A stretch of 44,788 nucleotides of DNA. It comes from a virus. The first letter of the stretch is position 1. The number at the start of each line of letters is the position of its first letter. Position numbers and translations under genes: made by a program. Location: positions 1 to 44,788 of the IMG/VR virus record IMGVR_UViG_3300030060_001224; one strand, 5' to 3'. The notes beneath the pieces are model-generated. The model saw only the letters and a list, made by a program, of their open reading frames with translations. It ran no database searches and had not been told where the DNA came from. Below, piece by piece: positions 20,247 through 29,600 of this stretch.

Positions 20247-21779
20247 ATGACATTAGTTGACCGGTTCGCTGCGGCCTTTGAAGGCTCCAGCGTTGCACAT
20301 GGTCAAACAACAGTAGGTGACGTTAGGAAGAACGGGAAGACAGAGGCAAAGAGTTTCATCGTCCGAGAGCCGTTGACCAAGCATTTGATCAACAGCCATT
20401 TGCAGGGCGAACATGGGGTTGGTGCGATTCCGATCAACAGTCAGAACATGTGCAAGTTTGGTGCATTAGACATTGATACATATCCGGTTGACCACCTAGC
20501 CATCTTGAAGAAGTGCCGCCGTTTTAAGCTACCACTCGTTGTTTGCCGTTCTAAATCAGGCGGGGCACATCTGTTCTTGTTCATGCAAGATTGGATCAGT
20601 GCAACAGATATGCGTGACCATCTGATGGAGTTCGCTGCCGTACTCGGTTACGGCGGTTGTGAAGTGTTTCCAAAACAAAACAAGATTCTTGCCGAGCGTG
20701 GTGATGTCGGCAACTTCATTAATCTGCCGTACTTCTCGGCGGATAACACATTACGTTATGCGATAAATCAGAAGGGGGATGAGCTATCACTTGAGTCATT
20801 TCTTAAAGAAATCGAGCGTAGAAAGGTCACGTTAGAGGATCTTCGTAAGTTAGATTTTTCAACCGATGATGATGAGCTTCGTGAAATGCCGCCGTGCTTG
20901 CGGATCATGTTCGCTACCTCTGTGCCAGACGGCACCAGAAACAAAGTCATGTTTCATGCGGCGGTGGCCGCGAAAATGATGAACCCAGATTCATGGGAAC
21001 GCACCCTTGAATCGTGGAACCAGAAGTATTGCAAACCATCATTGCCTGCCAGTGAGATCGTCACGATCCAGAACCAGCACAAGAAGAAGGACTATGGGTA
21101 TCTTTGCAAGGACGAACCTATGGGCAGTCATTGTGATAAGACGGCCTGCCGGCAAGCCAAGTATGGCATAGGCAAGAACGGCTCGATGCCTGGTATCACC
21201 GGACTCACGATACAAAAGTCGGAGCCGCGCCTGTACTTTCTGGATGTTGATGGCAAGCGACTGGAGTTGTCCACCGAACAGTTACAAATGCCTTTGCAGT
21301 TTCAACGTGCGTGTATGGAGCAGCTGGATGTCATGCCGCCAATTATGAAGGCGCCGGACTGGCAGGAGTATGTGAACCGGATGCTTGAGACGGCTACTCA
21401 CATTGAGGTGCCCAAAGAACTGACGATCAAAGGTCAGTTTGAAGAACTGGTCGAGGTTTACTGTACCGGCAGGATTCGGGCGCGGTCACCGCAAGAGATG
21501 ACGATTGGCAAGCCGTGGACAGAGAATGACATGACGATGTTCACGATCAAAGGATTGATGGAGTTTCTACGCAATCGCGGATTCCGCGAACTGAAGCGTC
21601 CACAAATCCAGCAGCGCCTAAAGGATATGAACGGTGGGCATGACTGCAATACCACCTACAAGTTTAAAGACGAAGATACCGGTCAATGGAAGAATCTTCG
21701 CGTCTGGTTTGTACCAGAGTTTGACAACACCGAAATCGACCTACCAACAGAGGAGATAGAAAATGACATACCCTTCTGA
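20247..21779 (+). CDS. Archaeo-eukaryotic primase of TOTE type
   Basis: 510 residues, ATG 20247 after GCGGAG (a GTG lies just before). The N-terminal domain has the AEP catalytic signature: KFGALDIDTYP with Asp75 and Asp77, SKSGGAHLFLF with His108, and the family-typical EVFPKQNKI plus GNFINLPYF. This is the layout of the TOTE-conflict-system primase clade, which is common in phages. The middle part has a CxxxC-type cluster near DEPMGSHCDKTACRQ. The C-terminal half probably contacts helicase or DNA. It ends ENDIPF, an SSB-type tip. No replicative DnaB helicase is seen; the SNF2-like or UvrD-like helicase may serve. Confidence 0.82.
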   Translation: MTLVDRFAAAFEGSSVAHGQTTVGDVRKNGKTEAKSFIVREPLTKHLINSHLQGEHGVGAIPINSQNMCKFGALDIDTYPVDHLAILKKCRRFKLPLVVCRSKSGGAHLFLFMQDWISATDMRDHLMEFAAVLGYGGCEVFPKQNKILAERGDVGNFINLPYFSADNTLRYAINQKGDELSLESFLKEIERRKVTLEDLRKLDFSTDDDELREMPPCLRIMFATSVPDGTRNKVMFHAAVAAKMMNPDSWERTLESWNQKYCKPSLPASEIVTIQNQHKKKDYGYLCKDEPMGSHCDKTACRQAKYGIGKNGSMPGITGLTIQKSEPRLYFLDVDGKRLELSTEQLQMPLQFQRACMEQLDVMPPIMKAPDWQEYVNRMLETATHIEVPKELTIKGQFEELVEVYCTGRIRARSPQEMTIGKPWTENDMTMFTIKGLMEFLRNRGFRELKRPQIQQRLKDMNGGHDCNTTYKFKDEDTGQWKNLRVWFVPEFDNTEIDLPTEEIENDIPF

Positions 21780-21981
21780 TGAACGGTATCTCAAAGTGGG
21801 CGATGTAGTCGAATGGCTTGGTGTGGCGCGTTCAACGATCTACCGGTGGGTAGACGAGGGACACTTCCCCAAACCAGTTGTGCTTGGCCCTGAGAACGAG
21901 AAGAACAGTACAACTCGCTGGCTACGGACAGAAGTAGAGCATTGGCTTGAGTCTCGTCCACGCGACAGAGAAGACGGATGA
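21763..21981 (+). CDS. AlpA/MerR-like helix-turn-helix protein
   Basis: 72 residues, overlaps the primase end by 17 bases; GAGGAG upstream. YLKVGDVVEWLGVARSTIYR, WVDEGHFPKPVVLG and WLRTEVEHWLESRPRDRE are the winged helix-turn-helix of AlpA/excisionase-type proteins. In prophages such proteins regulate excision; in this replication operon it may be a regulator of phage genes. No integrase is present in the window. Confidence 0.8.
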   Translation: MTYPSDERYLKVGDVVEWLGVARSTIYRWVDEGHFPKPVVLGPENEKNSTTRWLRTEVEHWLESRPRDREDG

Positions 21982-23498
21982 CTGAAGAGACACTCATCTT
22001 CGGGCCACCAGGGTGCGGTAAGACACACATGATGATTGAGATCGTGCGTCAGGAACTTGCCAACGGTACGCCCCCTGATCGCATCGGATTCGTGTCTTTC
22101 TCTCGCAAGTCTATCCAAGAAGCGAGAGAGCGAGTAAGCACCGCACTACAGCTTACCGAGAAGGATGTGCCGTGGTTCAAGACGCTACATTCAATCGGCT
22201 TCAACTGGTTGGGTATGGACAAGTCCGAGACGATACAATCGCCTGACTTTCACAAGCTGGGTGACATCTTAGGTATGCCCTTTGACCGCAGCACTGCACA
22301 GGTCATGGAGGAGGGACTGGTGCCACTGTCCATGAAAGAGGGCAACCGGTATCTGGAGCTTATCAACCGTGCCAAGATGCGCTGTGTGAGTCTTGAGTAT
22401 GAGTACAATGATCGAGCTGACTATGACTTGCACTGGAGCATGGTCAAGCGCGTGGATCAGGTCTACGCAAAGTATAAGTCAGACATGGGCAAGTATGACT
22501 TCGTGGACATGGTGGATCTGTTCGTTCAGCAAGGCACCGGCCCTGCCTTGGAGATTCTGATCGTTGATGAGGCGCAGGATCTGACACCGCTACAGTGGAA
22601 GCAAGTTGCCATACTCAAGGAGAGGGCGGCAAAGGTCTGGTACGCCGGAGATGATGACCAGTGCATCCACCGCTGGAACGGTGTGGATTTGCACAGTTTC
22701 ATGAACGCTTGTGACAACAAGATTATCTTGAACAAAAGCTACCGTGTGCCGAGGGAAGTGTTTGGTCTGGCAAACGAATTGGTTAACCGTATTCATGTCA
22801 GACAAGAGAAGGACTGGAGTCCGCGTGACGCCGAGGGTTCCGTCAACTTTCACATGAATTGGTACGATGTGAATATTGATGAAGGTTCGTGGACAATCAT
22901 GGCGCGAACCAACAAATCCTTGAACCATATTCACCAAATTTTACGAGACGACGGTTACTTGTTTGAGCGGTTTGGTAATTCCATGATCTCGCTTGCACTG
23001 CTTGAGGCCATGAACATCTGGGAGCGGTTAGCCAAGGGCGAGACCGCCAGTGTCGGTGAGATCAAGAAGCTCTACAGCTACATGCCAAAGCAAGGCGACA
23101 AGGCGCTGTTGAAGCGTGCAGCGACTAAGACCTTTGACGCGGTAGACCCGCAAGGCTCCCACAACTACGACAATCTGGTGGCAGAGCATGGGTTGTTAGC
23201 GCCTCGAGAGATGCGGCCAGAAGTCGTGGTCAACATGTCTCGCGAAGATCGCCGGTACATGGCGGCTGTACGACGTAGGGGCGAGGATCTAACCAAGCCG
23301 AGGATCAGTCTGTCTACCATCCACCGCATGAAGGGCGGTGAGGATGACAATGTCCTGTTGCTAACGGACTCGTCATATCCTGCGGTCAACGCACCAGATC
23401 AGGACGATGAGCACCGCGTGTTCTACACCGCCGTTACTAGGGCAAGGGAGAATCTGCATGTCGTGGATTCGCGATCACAGTACAGGTACACGATATGA
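21978..23498 (+). CDS. UvrD/Rep-like superfamily 1 helicase
   Basis: 506 residues, ATGA-coupled. Walker A FGPPGCGKTH at about 8-17, motif Ia FVSFSRKSIQEA, motif II ILIVDEAQDLTPLQW, motif III YAGDDDQCIHRWNG, motif IV LNKSYRVP, motif V TIHRMKGGEDDNV and motif VI YTAVTRARENL. All SF1A motifs are present in compact form. It unwinds DNA during replication, recombination or repair. Neighbours are the primase and the polymerase. Confidence 0.93.
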   Translation: MTEETLIFGPPGCGKTHMMIEIVRQELANGTPPDRIGFVSFSRKSIQEARERVSTALQLTEKDVPWFKTLHSIGFNWLGMDKSETIQSPDFHKLGDILGMPFDRSTAQVMEEGLVPLSMKEGNRYLELINRAKMRCVSLEYEYNDRADYDLHWSMVKRVDQVYAKYKSDMGKYDFVDMVDLFVQQGTGPALEILIVDEAQDLTPLQWKQVAILKERAAKVWYAGDDDQCIHRWNGVDLHSFMNACDNKIILNKSYRVPREVFGLANELVNRIHVRQEKDWSPRDAEGSVNFHMNWYDVNIDEGSWTIMARTNKSLNHIHQILRDDGYLFERFGNSMISLALLEAMNIWERLAKGETASVGEIKKLYSYMPKQGDKALLKRAATKTFDAVDPQGSHNYDNLVAEHGLLAPREMRPEVVVNMSREDRRYMAAVRRRGEDLTKPRISLSTIHRMKGGEDDNVLLLTDSSYPAVNAPDQDDEHRVFYTAVTRARENLHVVDSRSQYRYTI

Positions 23499-23683
23499 AA
23501 TATGAGGCTTTCTTCTTGTGTGATACCTGTGGGCACAAGTGGAAGACTTATTATGGCCGTCTAAAGTTACTAGAGCAGGGAGATGTGTGCGAGAACTGTT
23601 TGCATCGCCCTCCGTATCGTGAGAACTACCGAGGTTGCGTGGCGGAACCTTACTTTTACAGAAAGTTAAAGGAAGAAGAATGA
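23495..23683 (+). CDS. Small zinc-ribbon protein (62 aa)
   Basis: ATGA overlap with the helicase stop. FLCDTCGHKWKTYYG and GDVCENCLHRPPY form a two-CxxC zinc ribbon, with one extra Cys later (YRGCVAEP). Possibly a nucleic-acid-binding accessory of the replication operon. Confidence 0.7.
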   Translation: MKYEAFFLCDTCGHKWKTYYGRLKLLEQGDVCENCLHRPPYRENYRGCVAEPYFYRKLKEEE

Positions 23684-23943
23684 AACGTGACAAGCTACTT
23701 GATACCGCCAAGGACTTGGTCAATGGGCCGAGAGCCAGAGATTATGGCGATGCCTACGAAAACCATGAGCGCGTGGCGCAACTCTGGTCTGTCATACTAG
23801 ATAAGGACGTTACGGTTTCTCAAGTTTATCAGTGTCTTACGGCACTAAAACTTGCTAGACTGATTGTCACGCCAACGCATCAGGATTCGTGGATCGACAT
23901 TGCTGGTTATGCCAGCCTTGGAGGAGAAATAAAAGATGACTAG
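23680..23943 (+). CDS. DUF6378-like protein
   Basis: 87 residues, ATGA overlap with the preceding gene. The sequence LLDTAKDLVNGPRARDYGDA, with YENHERVAQLWSVIL, YQCLTALKLARLI and HQDSWIDIAGYASLG, matches a short phage family I know as DUF6378. The motif set (RxxDYGD, NxxxxA.LW, DxWxDxAGYxxL) resembles all-alpha NTP pyrophosphohydrolase helices, so a MazG-like house-cleaning role is conceivable but unproven. Confidence 0.75.
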   Translation: MKRDKLLDTAKDLVNGPRARDYGDAYENHERVAQLWSVILDKDVTVSQVYQCLTALKLARLIVTPTHQDSWIDIAGYASLGGEIKDD

Positions 23944-24259
23944 CAAGTCTTACAGCACAGATGGCAACTTTGAACTTCCTTGGTCGTTTCGCGTGCGGGG
24001 CAAATACATCGATCAGATGGACCGCCTGCAACCTTTTAATGTTTACCTCTGTTGTTCTCGTGATCGATTGATAGAAGAAACAGAAAGACAGTTATCGTCG
24101 GGAAGAAGAACATGGAAAAGGGGCGTGATTCGGGGGAGTGAGTTCAAAAAGTGGACTGAGGATATGTTCGAGTATCAAGAGAACACCAACAGATGTTCAA
24201 GTACCGCGACGGACATCCTTAATTATTCAACAGGAGACTACGATGGCAAAGGAAAGTAG
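23936..24259 (+). CDS. Hypothetical protein (107 aa)
   Basis: ATG 23936 with GGAGGAG upstream, overlapping the previous gene. ELPWSFRVRGKYIDQMDRLQ, FNVYLCCSRDRLIEE, WTEDMFEYQENTNRC. Arginine-rich and aromatic. The last 17 bases overlap the polymerase gene. No family recognised. Confidence 0.55.
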   Translation: MTSKSYSTDGNFELPWSFRVRGKYIDQMDRLQPFNVYLCCSRDRLIEETERQLSSGRRTWKRGVIRGSEFKKWTEDMFEYQENTNRCSSTATDILNYSTGDYDGKGK

Positions 24260-26141
24260 TCAGATCAGCTTCCTGCACCGCATGGACTTGGACACCATCG
24301 AGAAGGACTGGGTGCCGCCGGAGGTGTTTCCTGATTTGCGGAACAGCAAGTTCATTGCTATCGACCTTGAGACTAATGATCCGAACCTGATGTCCTTGGG
24401 ACCAGGGTGGGCGCGTGGTGACGGCTTCATCGTAGGTGTAGCGGTAGCGGCTGGTGACTTCGTAGGCTACTACCCTATCGCCCATGAGGGCGGGGGCAAC
24501 ATCCCGCAGAATAAGGTCATGAAGTGGTTGGCTGATCAGCTTGCTACGCCTGATATCCCCAAGGTTATGCACAACGCTACCTACGACGCCGGTTGGCTCC
24601 GGTGGGCAGGGGTCAAGATCCAAGGCACGATCATCGACACGATGGTAGCGGCGCCACTACTGAACGAGAACCGGTTCAGTTACAGCCTCAACAGTCTGGC
24701 TAAAGATTATCTAGACGAGCGCAAGGATGAGAAGACACTCCGCGCTGCGGCGGCGGACCACGGCTTTGATCCCAAGGGTGAGATGTGGCGGCTCAACTCA
24801 CGATTCGTGGGGGCGTATGCTGAGAAGGATGTAGAGCTGACTCTTAAGCTGTGGAACATGATGCATGTCGGACTCAAAGAACAGAGTCTTATGGATGTGT
24901 TCAATCTAGAGACTTCACTGTTACCCGTCTTGTTGGACATGCGTGAAAAGGGCGTGAAGGTAAACATTGACGGTGCCGAGGCGGCAAAGAAAAAGCTGAT
25001 TGGCCTAAAGCAGAATCTGATTGCAGACATCAAGCATGAGACAGGCGTGAGCGTGGAACCGTGGGTAGCCAAAAGCGTGGCGTCCGTCTTCGATCATCAC
25101 AACCTGTACTATGAGCGGACAGAGAACAACGGCCAGCCATCCTTTACCAAGGCATTCCTGCAAGCCTGTTCGCATCCAGTTGCGGCTAAGATACTTAGGC
25201 TTCGCGAACTAGATAAGGCCAGCAATACATTCATTGATAACATTCTGAAGTTCGCCCACAAGGGGCGCATCCACTGCGAGTTTCATCAGCTACGGTCTGA
25301 CGACGGCGGGACTGTTACAGGGCGATTCTCTTCAAGCAACCCCAACCTCCAACAGATTCCGGCGCGGGATCCAGAGATCAAGGCCATGATCCGTGGTCTG
25401 TTCATTCCTGACGAAGACTGCAAGTGGGGCAGCTTTGACTACTCAAGCCAAGAGCCAAGGCTCCTTGTCCACTACTGTGCAAGCATGGGCGCCAAGTACA
25501 AGAGTCCGATGATCGACAGCGTCGTGGACGAGTATCACAAGGGCGATGCCGACTTCCACCAGATGGTGGCCGACATGGCAAACATCAGCCGCAAGCAGGC
25601 CAAGACCGTGAATCTGGGCATCATGTATGGCATGGGCGTAGGCAAGCTGTCCCACACCATGGACATATCCAAGGACGAGGCCAAGGCACTGTTGGCGCAG
25701 TACCATGAGAAGGTGCCGTTTGTGAAAGGCTTGGCGGATCTGGTGTCGGCACAAGCAAGTGCTCACGGCAAGATTCGTACTATGTCAGGTCGTCTGTGCC
25801 GGTTTGATATGTGGGAGCCGAAGACATTTGGCTATAGCAAGCCTATGAAGCTCGAGCAGGCGCAGAAGGAGTACGGACCTATACTGAGACGCGCGTTCAC
25901 TTACAAGGCGCTCAACAGGCTTATACAAGGCTCTGCGGCGGATCAGACCAAGGTTGCTATGGCAGAGTGCTACAAGGAAGGTCTGGTGCCTCTTTTGACC
26001 GTGCATGACGAACTGTGCTTCAATGTCGAGTCCGAGAAGCAAGCCGCAAGAATCACGGAGATCATGGAGATCAGCACACCGCTGAAGGTGCCGAGCAAGG
26101 TCGATCAGGAACTAGGTGACAATTGGGGAGAAGTAGGATGA
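24243..26141 (+). CDS. Family A DNA polymerase with 3-prime to 5-prime exonuclease
   Basis: 632 residues from ATG 24243, with CAGGAGA upstream. Proofreading domain: FIAIDLETNDP (Asp41, Glu43), VMHNATYDAGW (Asp115), YAEKDVELT (Tyr192, Asp196). Polymerase: TGRFSSSNPNLQQIPAR, motif A FDYSSQEPR (Asp399), motif B ISRKQAKTVNLGIMYGMG, motif C LLTVHDELCF. No 5-prime nuclease domain. The residue matching E. coli Pol I Phe762 is Leu458 (spacing R450, K454, L458, Y462), i.e. the Leu762 type. Replicates the phage genome with the primase, helicases and SSB-like protein encoded just upstream. Confidence 0.96.
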   Translation: MAKESSQISFLHRMDLDTIEKDWVPPEVFPDLRNSKFIAIDLETNDPNLMSLGPGWARGDGFIVGVAVAAGDFVGYYPIAHEGGGNIPQNKVMKWLADQLATPDIPKVMHNATYDAGWLRWAGVKIQGTIIDTMVAAPLLNENRFSYSLNSLAKDYLDERKDEKTLRAAAADHGFDPKGEMWRLNSRFVGAYAEKDVELTLKLWNMMHVGLKEQSLMDVFNLETSLLPVLLDMREKGVKVNIDGAEAAKKKLIGLKQNLIADIKHETGVSVEPWVAKSVASVFDHHNLYYERTENNGQPSFTKAFLQACSHPVAAKILRLRELDKASNTFIDNILKFAHKGRIHCEFHQLRSDDGGTVTGRFSSSNPNLQQIPARDPEIKAMIRGLFIPDEDCKWGSFDYSSQEPRLLVHYCASMGAKYKSPMIDSVVDEYHKGDADFHQMVADMANISRKQAKTVNLGIMYGMGVGKLSHTMDISKDEAKALLAQYHEKVPFVKGLADLVSAQASAHGKIRTMSGRLCRFDMWEPKTFGYSKPMKLEQAQKEYGPILRRAFTYKALNRLIQGSAADQTKVAMAECYKEGLVPLLTVHDELCFNVESEKQAARITEIMEISTPLKVPSKVDQELGDNWGEVG

Positions 26142-26203
26142 TTAAGGACATAGTTCTACTTCTTTGGTGCATCAGCTTTTGGTGCGGCCTAGCTTTCGGC
26201 TAA
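26138..26203 (+). CDS. Possible 21-residue membrane peptide
   Basis: ATGA overlap with the polymerase stop, GGGGAG upstream. MIKDIVLLLWCISFWCGLAF is a single hydrophobic helix with two cysteines. Very short, so coding is uncertain; the coupling and ribosome binding site argue for it. It faces the lysozyme gene and overlaps its 3-prime end by 15 bases. Confidence 0.4.
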   Translation: MIKDIVLLLWCISFWCGLAFG

Positions 26204-26638
26204 TGCTCTCATACGCGCTACCAAACGCTTGGCGCGATTGGTGACCTGGTCATACCAGCGGCTGTCTACCATCTCGTCAGCTGCACGATTCCAGTCCCGT
26301 GCATCGACGCCAGCCTTCATGCCCTTGAATTTAGAGAGGCGAGGACGCCCCATGTTGAACATCATGTTGGCGATGATCAACTGGCACTCTTCCGGCAGAT
26401 CGTCAAAGTCTGGGTACAGGACTTTGCACTCGTCCAGCGTGGACGCGATGTCTAAGCTAAACACCTGACGCACGCGCTCCTCATCGACGGGCGTGCCAAC
26501 GGCCTGACCGTGTTCTGGATCATCCTCAATCACAAGGTGGCCGATCCCAAAAGTAGGTAGGCCGAGGTGATCTAAGTAGATTTCAAACTTGCAGCCTTCA
26601 TCCTCTGCAAGCTCTTCACGAAGCTGATCTTTGTTCAT
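26189..26638 (-). CDS. Phage lysozyme (GH24, T4 type)
   Basis: 149 residues. Cuts the peptidoglycan glycan chain for lysis. The catalytic triad of T4 lysozyme is kept with exact spacing: Glu14 in AEDEGCK, Asp23 in IYLDHLG, Thr29 in LPTFGIGHL. Further matches are IIANMMFNMGRPRLSKFKGM and SRWYDQVTNRAKRLV. No signal peptide, so a holin or pinholin should be needed; none is adjacent on this strand. Last gene of the late operon, ATGA overlap with the 1026-residue gene. Confidence 0.95.
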   Translation of the reverse strand: MNKDQLREELAEDEGCKFEIYLDHLGLPTFGIGHLVIEDDPEHGQAVGTPVDEERVRQVFSLDIASTLDECKVLYPDFDDLPEECQLIIANMMFNMGRPRLSKFKGMKAGVDARDWNRAADEMVDSRWYDQVTNRAKRLVARMRALAES

Positions 26639-29600
26639 GGATTCATTCCAAATGTTGCTCTAGTTACTGGGTCAGGAACCAAGAGCGGAGACACTTGCCC
26701 CGCTGTTCCTGTCGCGGCAGGCGCGACCTGTGGTGCTCGTGTCATGGTTATAGGCTGGAAAACATTTGGTCCTTGTTGCGCTTGTTGCGCCTCCTGTGCC
26801 TGTGCTTGCGCTTGTTGTTGCGCTTCTTCTGATTGCACGGTAGGCGTGACCCCGGGTAGAGCGCGGTCACTTCTTGGAGCCGTCTGCCCAATGCCTTCAT
26901 ACATAATCTCAAACGCTCGACCAATACGGTCATATTCCTCACCAGTGCCCGGCCTGACGCCCTTTGGTCTGGAGATTGTTTTCAAAAATCTCTCCATCCG
27001 TAATGCACGAGACATGATGAACAGTCCGCCAGCGGTGCTAATGACTCCCATCGGGCCGGATAAAAACGCTGCTAGGCTCAAAGATCCTGCGATTGTAGCA
27101 GGAGCAAGACCGCCTAATCCTTTGATTGGCTTGTTAGAAACAATCTCTGACTCTTTTGCTAATTTACGCAACAACGGTCCAGCTTCACCAAACATGGCAT
27201 CAATGGTCTCATCACCATAATCGGCAAGTTGCTTTGACAACTGCGTTGAGAAAGAACCGTCAAGCACAGATTCCGTAAGCTCTTTGGCCGTCATCCCTGC
27301 TTCGCCCAAGTTGCCAACTATACGTTCCATGGCAATTTGTCTAACGGCATCCATTGTTTCAGGACTCAGTTTTTCAGTCGCCTCCTTGATGGCGTCCCCT
27401 TGTCCCTTTCTAAAGATCAGACTTACAATTCTTTCTGGATCTTGATCAGCAAGTGCCCTACTCAAACCTCTTGTTAAAGTAGTGTCCGCCGCCGCGTTTG
27501 TAGTTTGTGTAAGACGGTTGATTGCTCTGACTTGATCTGCAATTGGCTGTCCAGCCACTAGCGCAAGTTCACGATCCGTGACTTTGGCTCCACTAGAACC
27601 GAGATCTCTAAGTGCTGTCATCAACGGTTTATATTGTTTTCCGAACAAAACTTCGCCCGTGCTGCCTAACTTGTTTATTTCTTCTGCGATAGCGGCAGGA
27701 TTAGGTGTGCCAAACACATTTTTATTTTGAACAGCCACACGCTCAAGGAAGTTGCGCGCCATTGAGTTTCTTACAGCCTCAGAGATTTCAACCCCAGCGC
27801 CTCTAGCACCAGCGACCTCTTGAGCAAACCGCCTGGTCTCCTCAAACTTACGCATGAGTCCAGATTTCAATGGGTCGTCATCAGGCAAGCCTTTGACAAG
27901 TTGAGCATCTTGAGCGTTCATGCCGCGTGCCAAAAACTCATCAAAAGTCCTCGGTGCGTCTATAGCGGCTCGACCACCCGGCACCACTGACTTGAAGAAC
28001 TTTCTTAACGTGTCGCCTCTGTTGGGTGCCAACAAGACCCCGCCTGGATCAAACAACTCTTCAACATCAAGCTCACCGTCTTTGTACTTGCGGAAGATTT
28101 CAGATGTCTTGGCATCCCTGAAACGGCCAACACCCTTGCCGTAGAACTTGTTCGCCTTTTCAAGCAAATCCAAACCATCTTTTGCTTGAACATCTGCTTT
28201 ACCAGTAAATCTCCCGTCTGGCCGTCGTCCTTGTCCTATGTTTCTACGAATCTGTAACGCGGCATCCGTATATGAGCGATCTATTGCACCTAACAATTCA
28301 CCAATGAACTTACGATTTTGCGTGCCAACAAGACTAGGATCATAACCAGCCTCACGAAGAGCGGTGCGTATACCGTTCATCTCTGACACGGTGGCATTAC
28401 GAAAACCATTACCCTCTTTAAACTTCAAAATAAATTTACCGAGGCCAGATCCAGCAAGGTCAAAGGCTGGGTTGTCTTTCTGTAACCGTTCAAAGGCTTG
28501 CACAAGTTTGGCTGTAGGCAAGACTTTAGCATCGCCTAACAACTGGCTTGCCTTGCTGTACAACATGTCTGTGTCTTCATCGAAAATGCGTTTGGCAATC
28601 TCTATCTGACGAGCGATCTTTGATCCGTTTAACGGCTTGGTGTCGCCAAACATGCCGATGATGTCGTCAATGCCTTGATCAACAAGATTAACTAGATCGG
28701 CTTCAGCTTGCTTTAAAACATCATCTGGATTGCCGTAGATCTTAATCAAATCACGGTCTATAAGTTCCAAAATCTTTTCTTTGTCTGTGGCTTTGCCCTG
28801 ATAGCCTGCCGCCTTCATGTTTGAAGCAAGTTTTTCCGCTACAAAATCTGCATTTGCTCGAGCCGCTTTCTGGTTTGGAAAGACACCTTCGTAAATAGCT
28901 TGCAGACGCCCCAAGATAGGTGACTCATTCACCGCACGCACGGTGGGTTTACCGCCTTGACTAATGACCTCACGAGTCATCCTTCTAGCTTCATTGGCGG
29001 ATTGAGATCCGCTACCTTTGGCGAGATAGCCGAACAGTGATGTCAGACCCCTAGCACCAGCTTCACCAAGACCGCCAGTGATGAACTCTCTTTTCATTCC
29101 GCTATAAAGGTCATCTACGTTTTCACGACGCAGTCCTTCCTGATCTTCCTGATACTCATCAAACAAGTATCCTATTGTTGATGCGGTGCCGGTAGCTAGT
29201 GCAGCGCCCACCCAACCTAGTGGACTGGCAAGCACGGAAGCTGCGGTAGCCGCAAGCAACGGGCCGCGAGTTTCACCGTAAAAGTCAACGAAGTCATTCT
29301 TTGTAAAGCCACGCTTTTCATCAATCGCAAGAAGCCCCTCGCCCTTGATGTCGTAGCGTTCTTTAATTTCTTCGGGCAACAAGTCTCGATCCAGAAGAAA
29401 CTCGCCCTCTGCGTCAATCTGCACAGCCTCATCAGGTATGCCGAGACGCTGGAGACGAGCACGCCGTTCCGCCTCGTTGTCACCTTTGGCAAACTCAAGA
29501 CGAAAACCAACGTCCTGAACACCAGTGTCGTAATCAATTTTACGCGCTGGAAGTTCTGGTTCCACAGGGCCGGTATCCTGATCAGCGGCTTGAGCGGCAG

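Noticed and set aside
21763-21981. Evidence of a temperate phage from the AlpA-like protein
   Set aside because: No integrase, attachment site or repressor is visible; AlpA-like proteins also occur in lytic phages, and part of the genome is missing.
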